A DNA stretch of 64,000 bases from Sulfolobales archaeon Acd1 (GCA_000389735.1 APJY01000001.1:1-64000); one strand, 5' to 3'; numbered from the stretch's first letter, positions 42,809 through 51,746 are shown. Notes: generated by a model from the sequence alone, not told the origin. Made by a program: numbers and translations.

Positions 42809-42829
42809 CAGATAAGTTGAACTTATCTG
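42809..42829. promoter_or_regulatory. 21-bp perfect palindrome, operator candidate
   Basis: CAGATAAGTT, a single central G, then AACTTATCTG: ten paired bases on each side. It lies 56-76 bases before the SelD-like gene start, where an activator or repressor dimer would bind. Around it, 42691-42884 has no gene. Confidence 0.5.
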
Positions 42830-42884
42830 AAAATATTACTTAATTCGAAAATCATGAATTGTTTGCAAGTTAAGATTAAATAAG

Positions 42885-44303
42885 ATGGACATCAATAAAC
42901 CCTCAGGTATGACCGACCTGTTCGAGAGGTTTAGAAAAAACGTAGAGAAGTACACGAGGATGGGGCTTAACCCCTTGTCGCTGGCCACAGGTTGTGCAGT
43001 GAAGGTAGACCTCATAGACACCGTTTACCCCGCTCTGGACAGGATAAGGACGAAGCTGCTTGAGAACAACGTAGAGATCTCCCCAAGGGAGGACACGGAC
43101 ATCTTCGTCAGCAGGGAGGAGGAGACGGTCAAGAGGCTAATTGACGGCGGGGACTTCGACGCTGACAGGGCTGTGAGCCTGGTTCAAGTGAGCCAGCAGA
43201 CGGCGAGTAGTCCCGAGAAGTTCGCCGAGTTCCTCCTAAGGGTTTACACGAGCGTGAGGACGAGGAGGAGGCTTGTGGTGGGCAAAGGGCACTCCATCGT
43301 GACCACTAACCCAAGGGGAGAGGTGGCGGTACTGGACCTCATCAGGCTCGACGGGGGAGAACTGAAGTCCTACACCCTCGCCAATAACGACACCATTCAG
43401 ATAGTCGATCCGCTCGACGACCCAGGGTCTCAGGTCCAAGTCGACGTAGCCGTCTCGAACGCGTTGAACGACCTCTTCACGAAGGGGGCTTTCCAGGACC
43501 TCAAGATGATCCCCGTCGCTGACGCCCCTGACCCGGAGCTCAGGAAAACGCTCTCGAGTAACTTCGAGAGCTTCTCGAGGAGGTATAACGTGGGTCTCGT
43601 AAACGAGGTCCAGCCCGATACGGGCACCCTCATCATAGGGGCTACGGTGATCGGGAGGACCGACCACGAGTTGCCCACCTTTTACAACGAAGTGGAGGAG
43701 GGGATGGAGGTCCTCGTCACCAGGCCCGTCGGAGAGCTGACGCCGATAAACGTCCACCTCTGGGTTATGACGGTTCCAGAGCTTCTGGACGCCCTCGAGT
43801 CCAGAGGGATCTCGTTGAGAAGGGTAGAGGAGGTGAAGGATAGAGCCTTGAAGCTCATGGCGATCCCCAACTATGCGACCGCGAGGGTCATTTACGATCA
43901 TCTCCCCGAGTTCGGTAGGCCCTTCGATAAGGAATCCCACATAGCTATGACCACCGACGTGACGGGGCCGGGGATCTTCGTCGTTAAGGAGTTTGCGGAG
44001 AAGGCCAGGGTGGACGTGGAGCTACACGAAATTCCGGTGATCGACAGGGACATCTGCGAGTTCGCCACGGAGAACTTCATCATCCCTAATTCCACAGCCG
44101 GAACGAACGGGGCCACGGTGATTTTCGCCTCGAGGAGAGTGGTCGATGAGGTGGCCCAGGAGTTGGAAAGGGAGGGGCTGGAACCTAGGGTCATAGGTAA
44201 GGTGCTTAGGAAGGGAAACGGGACGGTTTACGTGGAGAGGGAATTGCTTAAGCTGATTCATAGGGAGAACATACTGAAGCACTTCAAGGTTGTGGAAAAT
44301 TAG
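42885..44303 (+). CDS. SelD/AIR synthase-related protein
   Basis: 472 residues. The N-terminal part has [18 protein letters not shown], a degenerate counterpart of the SelD N-terminal Gly/Cys segment with a single Cys. The AIR-synthase-like core has [25 protein letters not shown] (like the PxxxGxxAANALSDVYAMG of SelD), and the C-terminal AIRS domain has [16 protein letters not shown]. Archaeal proteins of this kind lack proof of selenophosphate synthesis, and no selenoprotein genes are seen here. It probably makes a phosphorylated sulfur or selenium intermediate; the exact substrate is unknown. It has a striking palindrome upstream and faces a small winged-helix gene 11 bases away. Confidence 0.75.
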   Translation: MDINKPSGMTDLFERFRKNVEKYTRMGLNPLSLATGCAVKVDLIDTVYPALDRIRTKLLENNVEISPREDTDIFVSREEETVKRLIDGGDFDADRAVSLVQVSQQTASSPEKFAEFLLRVYTSVRTRRRLVVGKGHSIVTTNPRGEVAVLDLIRLDGGELKSYTLANNDTIQIVDPLDDPGSQVQVDVAVSNALNDLFTKGAFQDLKMIPVADAPDPELRKTLSSNFESFSRRYNVGLVNEVQPDTGTLIIGATVIGRTDHELPTFYNEVEEGMEVLVTRPVGELTPINVHLWVMTVPELLDALESRGISLRRVEEVKDRALKLMAIPNYATARVIYDHLPEFGRPFDKESHIAMTTDVTGPGIFVVKEFAEKARVDVELHEIPVIDRDICEFATENFIIPNSTAGTNGATVIFASRRVVDEVAQELEREGLEPRVIGKVLRKGNGTVYVERELLKLIHRENILKHFKVVEN

Positions 44304-44314
44304 TTCGCTAACCT

Positions 44315-44638
44315 TTATTTGCCGAAGGCCGCGAACCGCTTCAGCCTAGAGACCTCCTCCCTGAGCCTCTCCACTTCCGTCTTCAGGAAGCGGAGCTCCG
44401 CCTCGTGGAGCTCCACGGACTTCCTCAACCCGTCTATCGTCTCCGTTCCTCCAGGCTCCTTGAACCTCACCTTGTTGTTCCCGACTTCCTCCACGTAGCC
44501 AAACCTCGCCAGGTCCTTAACGTAGGATCTGGCTGTCTTCTCGGACACGCGAAGTTGGAGGGCCAAGTCCGTAACGCTTATCTCGCCGGAGGACTTGACT
44601 ATCCTAAGGGTCTCTTGGAGCCTAGGTGTCAGCTCCAC
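44315..44638 (-). CDS. Winged-helix transcription regulator with C-terminal coiled coil
   Basis: 107 residues. Residues 1-60 form a winged helix (RIVKSSGEISVTDLALQLRVSEKTARSYVKDLARFGYVEEV), similar to MarR/DtxR-type or replication-initiator-like HTHs. Residues 70-102 are a heptad coiled coil (LRKSVELHEAELRFLK, then VERLREEVSRLK), so it is a dimer. The target is unknown. It is convergent with the SelD-like gene and divergent from the ornithine cyclodeaminase gene, 54 bases away, so it could control that promoter or the 21-bp palindrome. Confidence 0.78.
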   Translation of the reverse strand: MELTPRLQETLRIVKSSGEISVTDLALQLRVSEKTARSYVKDLARFGYVEEVGNNKVRFKEPGGTETIDGLRKSVELHEAELRFLKTEVERLREEVSRLKRFAAFGK

Positions 44639-44663
44639 GGGGGAGATCTTGGCCGTGTCCCAG

Positions 44664-44672
44664 CTTAAAAGC
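44664..44672 (+). promoter_or_regulatory. TATA box of the ornithine cyclodeaminase-like gene
   Basis: CTTAAAAGC is centred 26 bases before ATG 44693 and only 8 before the earlier in-frame GTG 44675, so it selects ATG 44693 as the start. Confidence 0.5.
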
Positions 44673-44692
44673 GGGTGAATCCCGTATTACGT

Positions 44693-45661
44693 ATGGCCCT
44701 GTTCCTAGATGAGACCGACGTGGAGTCCCTGCTGAGCTTCAGGGACGTCTACGAGTCCCTAAGGAGGTTTTTCATGTTAGAGGATCAGGGCCTCGCCGTC
44801 AACACGGAAAGGGTGAGGACCGCTTCGCACGGCACGGTGCTCACGTACCAGGCCGCTGCCGCCCAGGGGATCTTCGGGTTCAAGACCTTCATATCGGGTT
44901 CGTTCCTGGGAGCACTCTTCAACAGCCAGGGCGAGCTCCTCCTTTTAGCGTCTTCGGATTACTTGACCAGGGTGAGGACAGGGGTTCTGGCCGTGCTGGC
45001 CTCAGACCTGATGAAGGGTGATTACGGGGAGGTCTGCGTGGTCGGGTTGGGGAGGCAGGGAAGCTTCGCCGTGAAGGCCTTCAACGAGCTTAAGGGGATC
45101 GAGCCTAAGGCGACCGCGAAGACTCAGGCTGGAGTGAATAGGGGCTTGGAGAACCTCAAGGCCATAGGGGCTGAGGCCAGGGTGGTCAACTTAGCGGAGT
45201 GCGTGAATGGCAGTGACGTGGTGGTCACCCTCACCAACTCCAAGGAGCCCTTCCTTAAGGCGGAGAGCCTAAGACGGGGGGCTCACGTGAACGCGATGGG
45301 GAGCAACCTGCCTGAGAGGGCTGAGCTGTTCGCTGACGTGGTCAAGAGGGCGTCAGTGATAGCTGTGGAGTCGGTGAGCCAAGCCCTGAGGGAGGCCGGG
45401 GATTTGATACTGGCAAAGAAGCTGGGCATGCTGGACGAGAGCAAGTTAATCCCCTTCTCCGCCGTGGTCGCGGGGAAGTGGACGAGGAAGGGTGACGACG
45501 AGTTCACCCTGTTCAAGTCCGTGGGCGTCGGCCTCCTGGACCTGGCAACCCTGGCTCTCCTTTACGATAAGGCTAAGAAGCTCGGTGTAGGGAAGGAGGT
45601 TCCCCTGAGCCTCAAGTGGTCGCCGAGGGGTAATGGGGGTCACGGACCTCTAACGCCTTAG
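44693..45661 (+). CDS. Ornithine cyclodeaminase/mu-crystallin family protein
   Basis: 322 residues from ATG 44693. The family fold is seen in MALFLDETDVESLLSFRDVYESL at the N-terminus, the Rossmann loop VCVVGLGRQGSFAVKAF (about residue 117), VVTLTNSKEPFL and HVNAMGSNLPERAEL. Members reduce imines or deaminate ornithine, alanine or related amino acids with NAD(P). The conserved Lys and Asp positions appear in place, but substrate is not decidable. It is 38 bases upstream of an aminotransferase gene, so the two may serve one amino-acid route. Confidence 0.85.
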   Translation: MALFLDETDVESLLSFRDVYESLRRFFMLEDQGLAVNTERVRTASHGTVLTYQAAAAQGIFGFKTFISGSFLGALFNSQGELLLLASSDYLTRVRTGVLAVLASDLMKGDYGEVCVVGLGRQGSFAVKAFNELKGIEPKATAKTQAGVNRGLENLKAIGAEARVVNLAECVNGSDVVVTLTNSKEPFLKAESLRRGAHVNAMGSNLPERAELFADVVKRASVIAVESVSQALREAGDLILAKKLGMLDESKLIPFSAVVAGKWTRKGDDEFTLFKSVGVGLLDLATLALLYDKAKKLGVGKEVPLSLKWSPRGNGGHGPLTP

Positions 45662-45699
45662 ATCCTCGCCTTTAGGGCGTTAACGGAACGGGTAAAGTT

Positions 45700-46878
45700 A
45701 TGGGTAACACCAGCTATTTCTCGCTCAGAACGGCTATGGTCTCCAGGATCGGCAGGGAGGTCGAGCTCTCCCCGGTGGAGCTCGGCTCCCAGACGGCCAA
45801 GAGGGTTGAGATAAACCTCGCCTCAGGATCGCCTGACCCGAGGGTGATGCCGGTTAAGGAGATCAAGGAGGCCTACGATTACGTCCTAGAGGAGTTCGGC
45901 CCCAAGGCCTTGTTCTACCCAGGTGCAGGGGGTCAGGAGGTACTCGTAAAGGAGGCATGGAACTACGCCGATTTCCTAGGCGTTAAGAGGAGAGCCGGGG
46001 ACTCCCTGGTGATAACCAGCGGGGCACAGCACGGCATCGAGCTACTCTCACTCTACTTCCTTGACGGTAACGGTAAGATAGCCGTGGAGAACCCGACCTT
46101 CGTCGAGACCTTCCAGCCCATGAAGCTCCTCAGCTCCGTAGTCTTCCCCGTAAGCTTAGACTCGAGAGGCATAAGGGTGGACGAGCTGGAGTTCGTGGCC
46201 AGGCTAACAAAGCTGGACTTCGTCTACGTCATCCCGAACTGCCACAACCCGGCGGGGGTCAACCTCGCTGAGGAGAGGAAGAAGGAGCTGGTCGAGCTCG
46301 CCTCGAAGTACGACTTCTACGTAATCGAGGACGACCCCTACAGGACTATAGCCTGCGGCCTGGGCGAGCCGATAAAGAACTACGACAGGGAGGGGAGGGT
46401 GATATACGTCAGCACCTTCAGCAAAGTCCTGGCCCCCGGCCTGAGGGTGGGCTTCTTCATAGCCAACGAGGAGATCGCCCACAAGGTCTCGCTCATGGAG
46501 CAGATGGACTTCTCCACCTCGACGGTGAACCAGTACGTGGTCGCCAGGCTCTTACAGCAGAGGGTTCCCCAGGACAGGAGGGGAGGCCTTTACGAGCATT
46601 ACGGCAGGAAGATGAGGGTTCTGATGGACGAGCTGAGGGACAGGGGGCTCACCGACTTCAACGAGCCGAAGTGCGGGTTCTTCCTCCTCCTCGACTCCCA
46701 CAAGAGCTCCCGGAGGGTCTTCGAGGAGGCGGTGAAGAGGAGCGTGAGCGTGGTCGACGCCAAGCCGTTCTTCCTCAGGGGAGGGGAGACGATGCTCAGG
46801 TTAAGCGTGGCCGTCGAGAACGAGGAGAGAATCAAGGAAGGGGTGAGGAGGCTGAGGGAGGCGGTCGAGGCTGCTTGA
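45700..46878 (+). CDS. PLP-dependent aminotransferase, class I/II (2-aminoadipate/LysN-like)
   Basis: 392 residues. PLP signatures: INLASGSPDP, FYPGAGGQEVLVKEAW, TSGAQHGIELLSLYF, ENPTFVETFQ, PNCHNPAGVNL, IEDDPYRTI, and the Schiff-base Lys in VSTFSKVLAPGLRVGFF. This set matches the archaeal multifunctional aminotransferase group that includes 2-aminoadipate transaminases, so lysine, leucine or aromatic amino acid metabolism is possible. It is co-directional with the ornithine cyclodeaminase-like gene (38-bp gap) and 30 bases before the deacetylase gene. Confidence 0.9.
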   Translation: MGNTSYFSLRTAMVSRIGREVELSPVELGSQTAKRVEINLASGSPDPRVMPVKEIKEAYDYVLEEFGPKALFYPGAGGQEVLVKEAWNYADFLGVKRRAGDSLVITSGAQHGIELLSLYFLDGNGKIAVENPTFVETFQPMKLLSSVVFPVSLDSRGIRVDELEFVARLTKLDFVYVIPNCHNPAGVNLAEERKKELVELASKYDFYVIEDDPYRTIACGLGEPIKNYDREGRVIYVSTFSKVLAPGLRVGFFIANEEIAHKVSLMEQMDFSTSTVNQYVVARLLQQRVPQDRRGGLYEHYGRKMRVLMDELRDRGLTDFNEPKCGFFLLLDSHKSSRRVFEEAVKRSVSVVDAKPFFLRGGETMLRLSVAVENEERIKEGVRRLREAVEAA

Positions 46879-46908
46879 TTTAAAGAGTTTTCTCTAATAG
46901 CAAAACAC

Positions 46909-47901
46909 GTGGGTGAAGTACCGGTCATCTACGCCCCCATTTACATGGATCACAGGGCGGAGGGCTATCATCCCGAGAACCCGGAGAGGGTCAGGAGGGT
47001 GCTCGACGCTATAAGGCCTAAGGTGATCGTTGAGCCCCAGCCGGTGAGGAAGGAGGACGCGTTCCTTATTCACGACCCGGATTACGTGGACCTAGTCGAG
47101 AAGGAGAGCAGGCTCGGCTACTCCCACCTCGACCCGGACACCTACGTCAACGACAGGACGTTCGAGGCGGCGCTGTACGCCTTGGGAGGGGCCCTCCTGG
47201 CTTATGAGGTACAAGGCTTCGCCCTGACCAGGCCGCCCGGCCACCACTCGGGCGTAGCGGGTAAAGCTCTGGGCGGGCCGACGCAGGGGTTCTGCATCTT
47301 CAACAACGTGGCCTTCCCGATCAAGAAACTGGGCCTTAAGAGGGTGGCGATAATCGACTTCGACGTCCACCACGGCAACGGTACCCAGGAGATATTCTGG
47401 AACGAGCCCGACGTGCTTCACATAGACGTTCACCAGGACCCGAGGACGCTCTATCCCGGGACAGGCTTCCCTGAGGACGTGGGGGGTAAAGGAGCTGAGG
47501 GAACTAAGGTCAACTTTGTGCTCCCTCCCGGCTCGGGGGACGACGCTTACTTAGAGCTGTTGCCCATCATCGAGTCCGTACTGGACGACTTCGGGCCGGA
47601 AGTCATAGCCTTCTCGGCCGGCTTCGACGCGTTCGAGGGGGACGGGCTGGCCAGGATTAGGGCGACCGAGTCGACCTTCTACGCGTTCGGTAAGCTCGCC
47701 AGGAAGGCCAAGAGGTTCTACGCGGTCCTCGAGGGGGGCTACAGCGTCGGCCTGAGCAGGGGGGCTAGGGCGTTCTACGAGGCCCTAAGCGGGGTGGAAG
47801 TGGAGTACAAGATCAACCAGAGCCCCTCGGCCCTAATGACCGCCATCAGGGACTTGATAGCCTACGAGAGGAGCATACTGAGGAACTACTGGAAGGTCTA
47901 A
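46909..47901 (+). CDS. Histone deacetylase/acetoin utilisation (AcuC) family hydrolase
   Basis: 330 residues from GTG 46909, with TATA-like GATTTAAAG 28 bases upstream. Class II-type motifs: YHPENPERVRRVLDAI, RPPGHHSGVA (catalytic His pair), IIDFDVHHGNGTQEI (zinc Asp and His), FSAGFDAFEGDGLA (second zinc Asp) and LEGGYSVG (the Gly-Tyr region). It is a zinc amidohydrolase that removes acetyl groups from proteins, polyamines or small amides. Its target is unknown in Sulfolobales; Alba is a known acetylated protein there. The 3' end overlaps the TnpB-like gene by four bases. Confidence 0.9.
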   Translation: MGEVPVIYAPIYMDHRAEGYHPENPERVRRVLDAIRPKVIVEPQPVRKEDAFLIHDPDYVDLVEKESRLGYSHLDPDTYVNDRTFEAALYALGGALLAYEVQGFALTRPPGHHSGVAGKALGGPTQGFCIFNNVAFPIKKLGLKRVAIIDFDVHHGNGTQEIFWNEPDVLHIDVHQDPRTLYPGTGFPEDVGGKGAEGTKVNFVLPPGSGDDAYLELLPIIESVLDDFGPEVIAFSAGFDAFEGDGLARIRATESTFYAFGKLARKAKRFYAVLEGGYSVGLSRGARAFYEALSGVEVEYKINQSPSALMTAIRDLIAYERSILRNYWKV

Positions 47902-48737
47902 CACTCGTAGTAACACCTCATGGCCAGGTTCACGGCGGCGTTGAGGTCCCTGTCTATCCTCAGCCCGCAATTGGGGCAAAAGAAGACGTGACCCTCCAGT
48001 ATTCCCTCCCTGTAGCCGCAGTTGGAACAGAGCCTGCTCGACCTGTAGGGGTTCACGAACCTGTACTTCAGTCCCCTCCTGTAGAGCTCCTGCCTGATCG
48101 AGTCGGTAGCTATCCTCAGCACTAAAGCGATCCTGTTCTCTATCCCCTTGAGGTTCTCGAGGACAACTATCTTCGGGTCCAGCCCCTCTATGAAGTCCAC
48201 AGCCCTTTGAACGACCGGCTCGACCTTCTTCCTTATGGTAGTTATCTCCCCCAAGCCCTCAGAGGTGGAGACGACCTTGGCGAACTCCTCCGATATCAGG
48301 TTCTCACCGAAGTACCTCTTGGCCACTACCCTCCTCTCCTTGTCTATCGCCACTACCGTGAAGAGGTGCCTGACCCCCACGTCTACCCCTACGACGCTCT
48401 GCTCCACAGGGTAAGCGAGGTAGACCTTGATTTCCTTCCCCACCTCGGCTATCGCGTGAACCGGCTCCCCCTCCAGCGGGGGCTCCACGACGGCGTTTAG
48501 CCCCTTAAGTAAGTAACTGTTCCCCTGCCTGACCACCTCCACGGGGCCTATCCTAACGACGTCCGATGAGACCACCTGGTAATACAAGCCCTTGGGAACG
48601 GTTATGGGCGGAGGCCCGGCCTCGAGGCCCTTCCTCTTCAGGCTGTCGACGTACATGCTGGCGAAGAGAACCTCGTTCCTTATCCTCTCCAGCTCTCCCT
48701 TGCTGACGACCTTCGATTCAAATAGTCTCACTTTCAT
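47898..48737 (-). CDS. Very small TnpB-like RuvC/zinc-finger nuclease-fold protein
   Basis: 279 residues against about 370-420 for usual TnpB. The RuvC triad is intact: Asp in VVGVDVGVRHLFTVVA, Glu in IVVLENLKGIENR, Asp in RIDRDLNAAVNLA. The four-Cys zinc ribbon (CSNCGYREG and FFCPNCG) sits between the last two. The part before RuvC-I is only about 118 residues, so the wedge/REC-like region is cut down. No TnpA, no IS ends and no guide-RNA-like 3' region are seen; instead the gene ends inside the deacetylase gene. GC content equals the host's. It could be a relic or a domesticated RNA-guided protein. Confidence 0.85.
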   Translation of the reverse strand: MKVRLFESKVVSKGELERIRNEVLFASMYVDSLKRKGLEAGPPPITVPKGLYYQVVSSDVVRIGPVEVVRQGNSYLLKGLNAVVEPPLEGEPVHAIAEVGKEIKVYLAYPVEQSVVGVDVGVRHLFTVVAIDKERRVVAKRYFGENLISEEFAKVVSTSEGLGEITTIRKKVEPVVQRAVDFIEGLDPKIVVLENLKGIENRIALVLRIATDSIRQELYRRGLKYRFVNPYRSSRLCSNCGYREGILEGHVFFCPNCGLRIDRDLNAAVNLAMRCYYEC

Positions 48738-48821
48738 GAGAGATAAATGAGTACTAACTCCTAAAAAACTGTTCAGAATGTTGAATATTGAAAAACTGAA
48801 GAAATTATGGTCGGAACGTCC

Positions 48822-49091
48822 TTAGGCCCTCGAGAGCCTGGAAAGCACGTAGGTGGCTACCTGTACCGGTAGACCTTCCAGCGCCGACAGCCTGCTACTC
48901 AAGCTGTCCAGGGTGCTGAGGTTGACCCTCTCCTTGAGGCTTCCGTCGACCCTCTCGTATACCTTGACCACCTTCACCGAGTCCTGAGGCAGTATCGCCT
49001 CCGTTACGACGTATTTGGCCTCCCTCTCGCTAGCTTCCGTCCCGTACTCGTCGAAGGCCTTGATAACCCTTTCAGGGACTTCCAACATCAT
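48822..49091 (-). CDS. Small hypothetical protein
   Basis: 89 residues, starting MMLEVPERVIKAF. It has an alpha/beta look with a repeated VKVVKVYERVDGSL strand and an amphipathic C-terminal helix (DSLSSRLSALEGL). It has no Cys, no membrane segment and no motif I know. Its codon use fits the host and the antisense frame is weaker, so I accept it as a gene. It is isolated between TnpB and the amidotransferase, both on the same strand. Confidence 0.5.
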   Translation of the reverse strand: MMLEVPERVIKAFDEYGTEASEREAKYVVTEAILPQDSVKVVKVYERVDGSLKERVNLSTLDSLSSRLSALEGLPVQVATYVLSRLSRA

Positions 49092-49181
49092 TTACCTTAC
49101 CTCGTGTTTTAACTTGTCCTCTGTCCTTTTAAATCCGACCGCGGTAATCTCTATAGTCAATTTACAAATGTTTATACAAGC

Positions 49182-49901
49182 TTATACCTTTGACGGCGGT
49201 ATTTCGGTCACCGTCCCCTCAACGACCCTCTCCCCTAGGCCTAAGTATAGCCTGAGCGTGGAGGAAAAGACGTAACCTTCGTGCCTGTAAACGGCGTAAT
49301 ACTCGTCCACTTCCCTGGCCCTGGCCCTGTTGTGATAGCTGAGGTAATACACCGACGGGCCGTAGACCTCGTCGTAGGCCAATAGGGCGGAGTTGAGGCT
49401 TGAGGCGTACTGCATAAGCTCGACGGAGACCTTCGAGTAAGCCTCCAGCGGGGGAAGGCCTTCCTCAACGAGTCCGACTATCCCCTGGAAGTAAAGGAAG
49501 CTGTCGGTAGCTGGGTACATTGGCTGAGGGAAGGCCTTCCTCATGATCGAGCCGTTGTGGACGAAGAAGAGGTCGTAGTTCCTCGCCCTGGCGTGATAGG
49601 GGTGGTTGTTGGTTAAGGCGTACAAGAACCTCCTCCCTTGCCTCACGTGCATTACCCCCACGGCCTTCCTTCCCTGAATGGTCTTGATCACGCTATCGAA
49701 GAGGGGATCCCTGAAGATTGGGACCTTAGTCCTGTAAACGAGGCTCCTCCACTCCCCGTCGACCTGGAAGTAAACCGCTACCCCCCAACCGTCCGCGTGG
49801 GAGCCGAGGCTGAAGAAGGGGTCGCTCTGAGCGCTCTTCCTCAACGCCTCAGCGAACTTGGGGTCGAACGACTCGGTGTTGAATGCCAGGAGCCTACACA
49901 T
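49182..49901 (-). CDS. Class II glutamine amidotransferase (YafJ-like, GATase_4)
   Basis: 239 residues beginning MCRLLAFN with Cys2 as nucleophile. SHADGWGVAVYF, VMHVRQGRRF and FFVHNGSIMR are the glutaminase signatures, in the same order as in the paralog at 13745-14485. No synthase domain is attached, so the ammonia acceptor is unknown. Its start overlaps the MBL-fold gene upstream by eight bases, making a two-gene unit. That link to an RNase Z-like hydrolase differs from the context of the other paralog. Confidence 0.88.
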   Translation of the reverse strand: MCRLLAFNTESFDPKFAEALRKSAQSDPFFSLGSHADGWGVAVYFQVDGEWRSLVYRTKVPIFRDPLFDSVIKTIQGRKAVGVMHVRQGRRFLYALTNNHPYHARARNYDLFFVHNGSIMRKAFPQPMYPATDSFLYFQGIVGLVEEGLPPLEAYSKVSVELMQYASSLNSALLAYDEVYGPSVYYLSYHNRARAREVDEYYAVYRHEGYVFSSTLRLYLGLGERVVEGTVTEIPPSKV

Positions 49902-50589
49902 TGAGCCTCATCCCGTCGTGGGCCACCCTCGCCCCCACGGAGGCCTCGATTATCTCCGCCTCAAGCCAGGAGGGGATGTGGGTGAGGACGAGCTTCTCCC
50001 TCGGGATCAGGCCGAGCAGTTCCCTGACTCCGGTGTGGCCCCAACTGTCGCAACCAGTAACGCAAGAGGCCTCGTGAACGACCAGGTCCGCGTCCCTGGC
50101 CTCCTCCAGGATCGTCTCGCAGGGCTCCGTCGTGTCACCTGAATACAGGACCCTCCTTCTGCCGTCAGTCACCACGTAAGCCACCGCGTGGATCGAGTGG
50201 CACGCCTTAACGGAGTAGACCTCCAGGTCCCCGACCTTAGCTTTCGGCAGCTCAGCCTCTTCGACCTCCGCGCTCACGTTGTTCCCCGCTAACTTCACCG
50301 CCTCGAGGACGCTCCTCAGTCCCGGAGGTGAGTAGACCTTCAGGGTCGGGAGTCCCTTGAGCTTCCTCACGACCAAGTGGTCGAGGAGGCCCGAGAAGTG
50401 GTCCACGTGGAGGTGGGTGACGAACAGGGTCTGTACGTCCAGGGCGTTGAGGTCCTCCAGGCGGTAGTTCGCCCCAGACCCCATATCGAGGACGATCTTC
50501 GTAGTCCCAGAGCTGACTAGGAGGCCAGACTTGAACCTCTTACTGCCCAAGGTGGAGCCCGCCCCCGTGCCGAGGAAGGTCAGCTCCAT
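49894..50589 (-). CDS. RNase Z-like metallo-beta-lactamase-fold hydrolase
   Basis: 231 residues with the beta-CASP-free, RNase Z-like layout: N-terminal FLGTGAGSTLGSKRF, zinc motif FVTHLHVDHFSG (about residue 58), His in KACHSIHAVAY, Asp in LYSGDTTEP, and the late LTHIPS His. The usual flexible exosite arm of tRNase Z is short or absent, so it may process tRNA 3' ends or be another phosphodiesterase or hydrolase. A GAGGGGATT-type purine tract precedes ATG 50589. It overlaps the glutaminase gene by eight bases. Confidence 0.82.
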   Translation of the reverse strand: MELTFLGTGAGSTLGSKRFKSGLLVSSGTTKIVLDMGSGANYRLEDLNALDVQTLFVTHLHVDHFSGLLDHLVVRKLKGLPTLKVYSPPGLRSVLEAVKLAGNNVSAEVEEAELPKAKVGDLEVYSVKACHSIHAVAYVVTDGRRRVLYSGDTTEPCETILEEARDADLVVHEASCVTGCDSWGHTGVRELLGLIPREKLVLTHIPSWLEAEIIEASVGARVAHDGMRLNV

Positions 50590-51149
50590 CCTAATCCCCT
50601 CACATGTCGTCCCTTTCGGTTATGTCGGGGATATCACATAACCCCCCGCATTCGTGGTCCTCGTCCTCGTGGAAGTCGTTAAGCCGCAGCTTACCCTTCA
50701 CCCTCCCTGGCCTCTTGGAAGCCTTTGTCAACCTACCTTCACTAAAGGCTCTAAAACGCATTCGAGGTTTATCACTTTCTGCCCGGAGCTTCCGTTTATC
50801 TTTTCTTACAACCTCCTTGTGAGAACCTATGGGTTGAAGCTGTCTGAACTTAAACACTGGTATTGAACCCTCACCTTTAGCAAGGGTTTGACGTCTCCTC
50901 AAGACAAGAACTCTGAGGCACCTGCGAGGTATGTAGGTCGATAATTAATCACAATAAATGAGCTGAGGCGGATACATTAAACATTAGTAACTTATTCAAA
51001 ACATAAATCATGCGTCAAAAAACTTACTTAATATAAAAATGTAAGCTGATTCATACTTTGTTTATTTAAGATAAGTGTGGGAAGTAAGAAAAACGGCCAT
51101 TCCTTGCTGAAAGTAGTTGGACCGGTTGTCCGCTTTGATATCCTGGAAG
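50590..51149. other. Gene debris and spacer
   Basis: No intact gene is convincing. An open frame on the minus strand (50600-50902) is basic and low in typical composition. The plus strand reads like broken coding sequence (ELPFIFSYNLLVRTYGLKLS, ending near 50878; SPQDKNSEAPARY near 50890-50935; KKNGHSLLKVVGPVVRFDIL near 51080-51150). These could be remnants of mobile elements. GC content drops sharply from about 50940, where an AT-rich block starts. Confidence 0.3.
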
Positions 51150-51746
51150 TTATTGGGTAGGCGTAGCGCCTTGACTGGGACCACTCGGAGGTTGACCGCC
51201 CGGTCCCATCGTATTCAGTAATTTCCCTAAGCCCATGTACGTAAGTATGAACCCAATAAACGCTACGAACGGGATTACTGATCCTATGGCTATAAGAATT
51301 CCACCGTTCCTTATGTTGCCTACATTGTAAATTTGTCCTACTCTCCTAACCGCTAATCCTATTAAGATAAGTCCTATTATTATTAAAATCGCACCAATGA
51401 TATCAATAAGTGGTATGATTGCTAAAATTACTCCTATAATCCATAAGGTAGTACCCGTAACTCCGCCTACGTCTTTACCTGTGGCTTCTAATCCACGAAA
51501 GCCAGAGCGTAATCTCAATACAGAAAGTATAGTGAATACTAACGCGATTATTTCTAAGATTGTAACTCCTGCCAGTGATCCTATATATGCTGATGATAAG
51601 GAGTATGGAGATGTTAAACTACTTAAGATAATAGGTAGTAACGCAAAAGAGAGTATGATTGCGATACCAAGTAAAATATCAGCTATTATTGCATACAATG
51701 ATCCCGATCGCAAATCTTGTAGCGCTTTGACTTCAGGACTTGACAT
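51150..51746 (-). CDS. DUF973 family membrane protein
   Basis: 198 residues with about five membrane segments and the DUF973 look known from Sulfolobales: an N-terminal EVKALQDLRSGSLYAIIADIL, a Gly-rich GFRGLEATGKDVGGV loop, AVRRVGQIYN, GGILIAIGSVIPFVAFIGF, and a Pro/Gly/Gln-rich tail (GPGGQPPSGPSQG). The function is unknown. GGTGA lies just before the ATG, so this gene seems to have a Shine-Dalgarno, unlike most neighbours. The DNA is AT-rich, marking a foreign or fast-evolving block. Confidence 0.8.
   Translation of the reverse strand: MSSPEVKALQDLRSGSLYAIIADILLGIAIILSFALLPIILSSLTSPYSLSSAYIGSLAGVTILEIIALVFTILSVLRLRSGFRGLEATGKDVGGVTGTTLWIIGVILAIIPLIDIIGAILIIIGLILIGLAVRRVGQIYNVGNIRNGGILIAIGSVIPFVAFIGFILTYMGLGKLLNTMGPGGQPPSGPSQGATPTQ

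Noticed and set aside
43236-43940. Long minus-strand open frame of 234 codons inside the SelD-like gene
   Set aside because: It is His/Pro/Arg-rich antisense reading of a clear AIRS-family gene and has no recognisable domain.
50600-50902. 100-codon basic minus-strand frame
   Set aside because: No start context, Arg/Lys/Glu-rich without motifs, and the plus strand shows broken coding scraps; I treat the region as debris.
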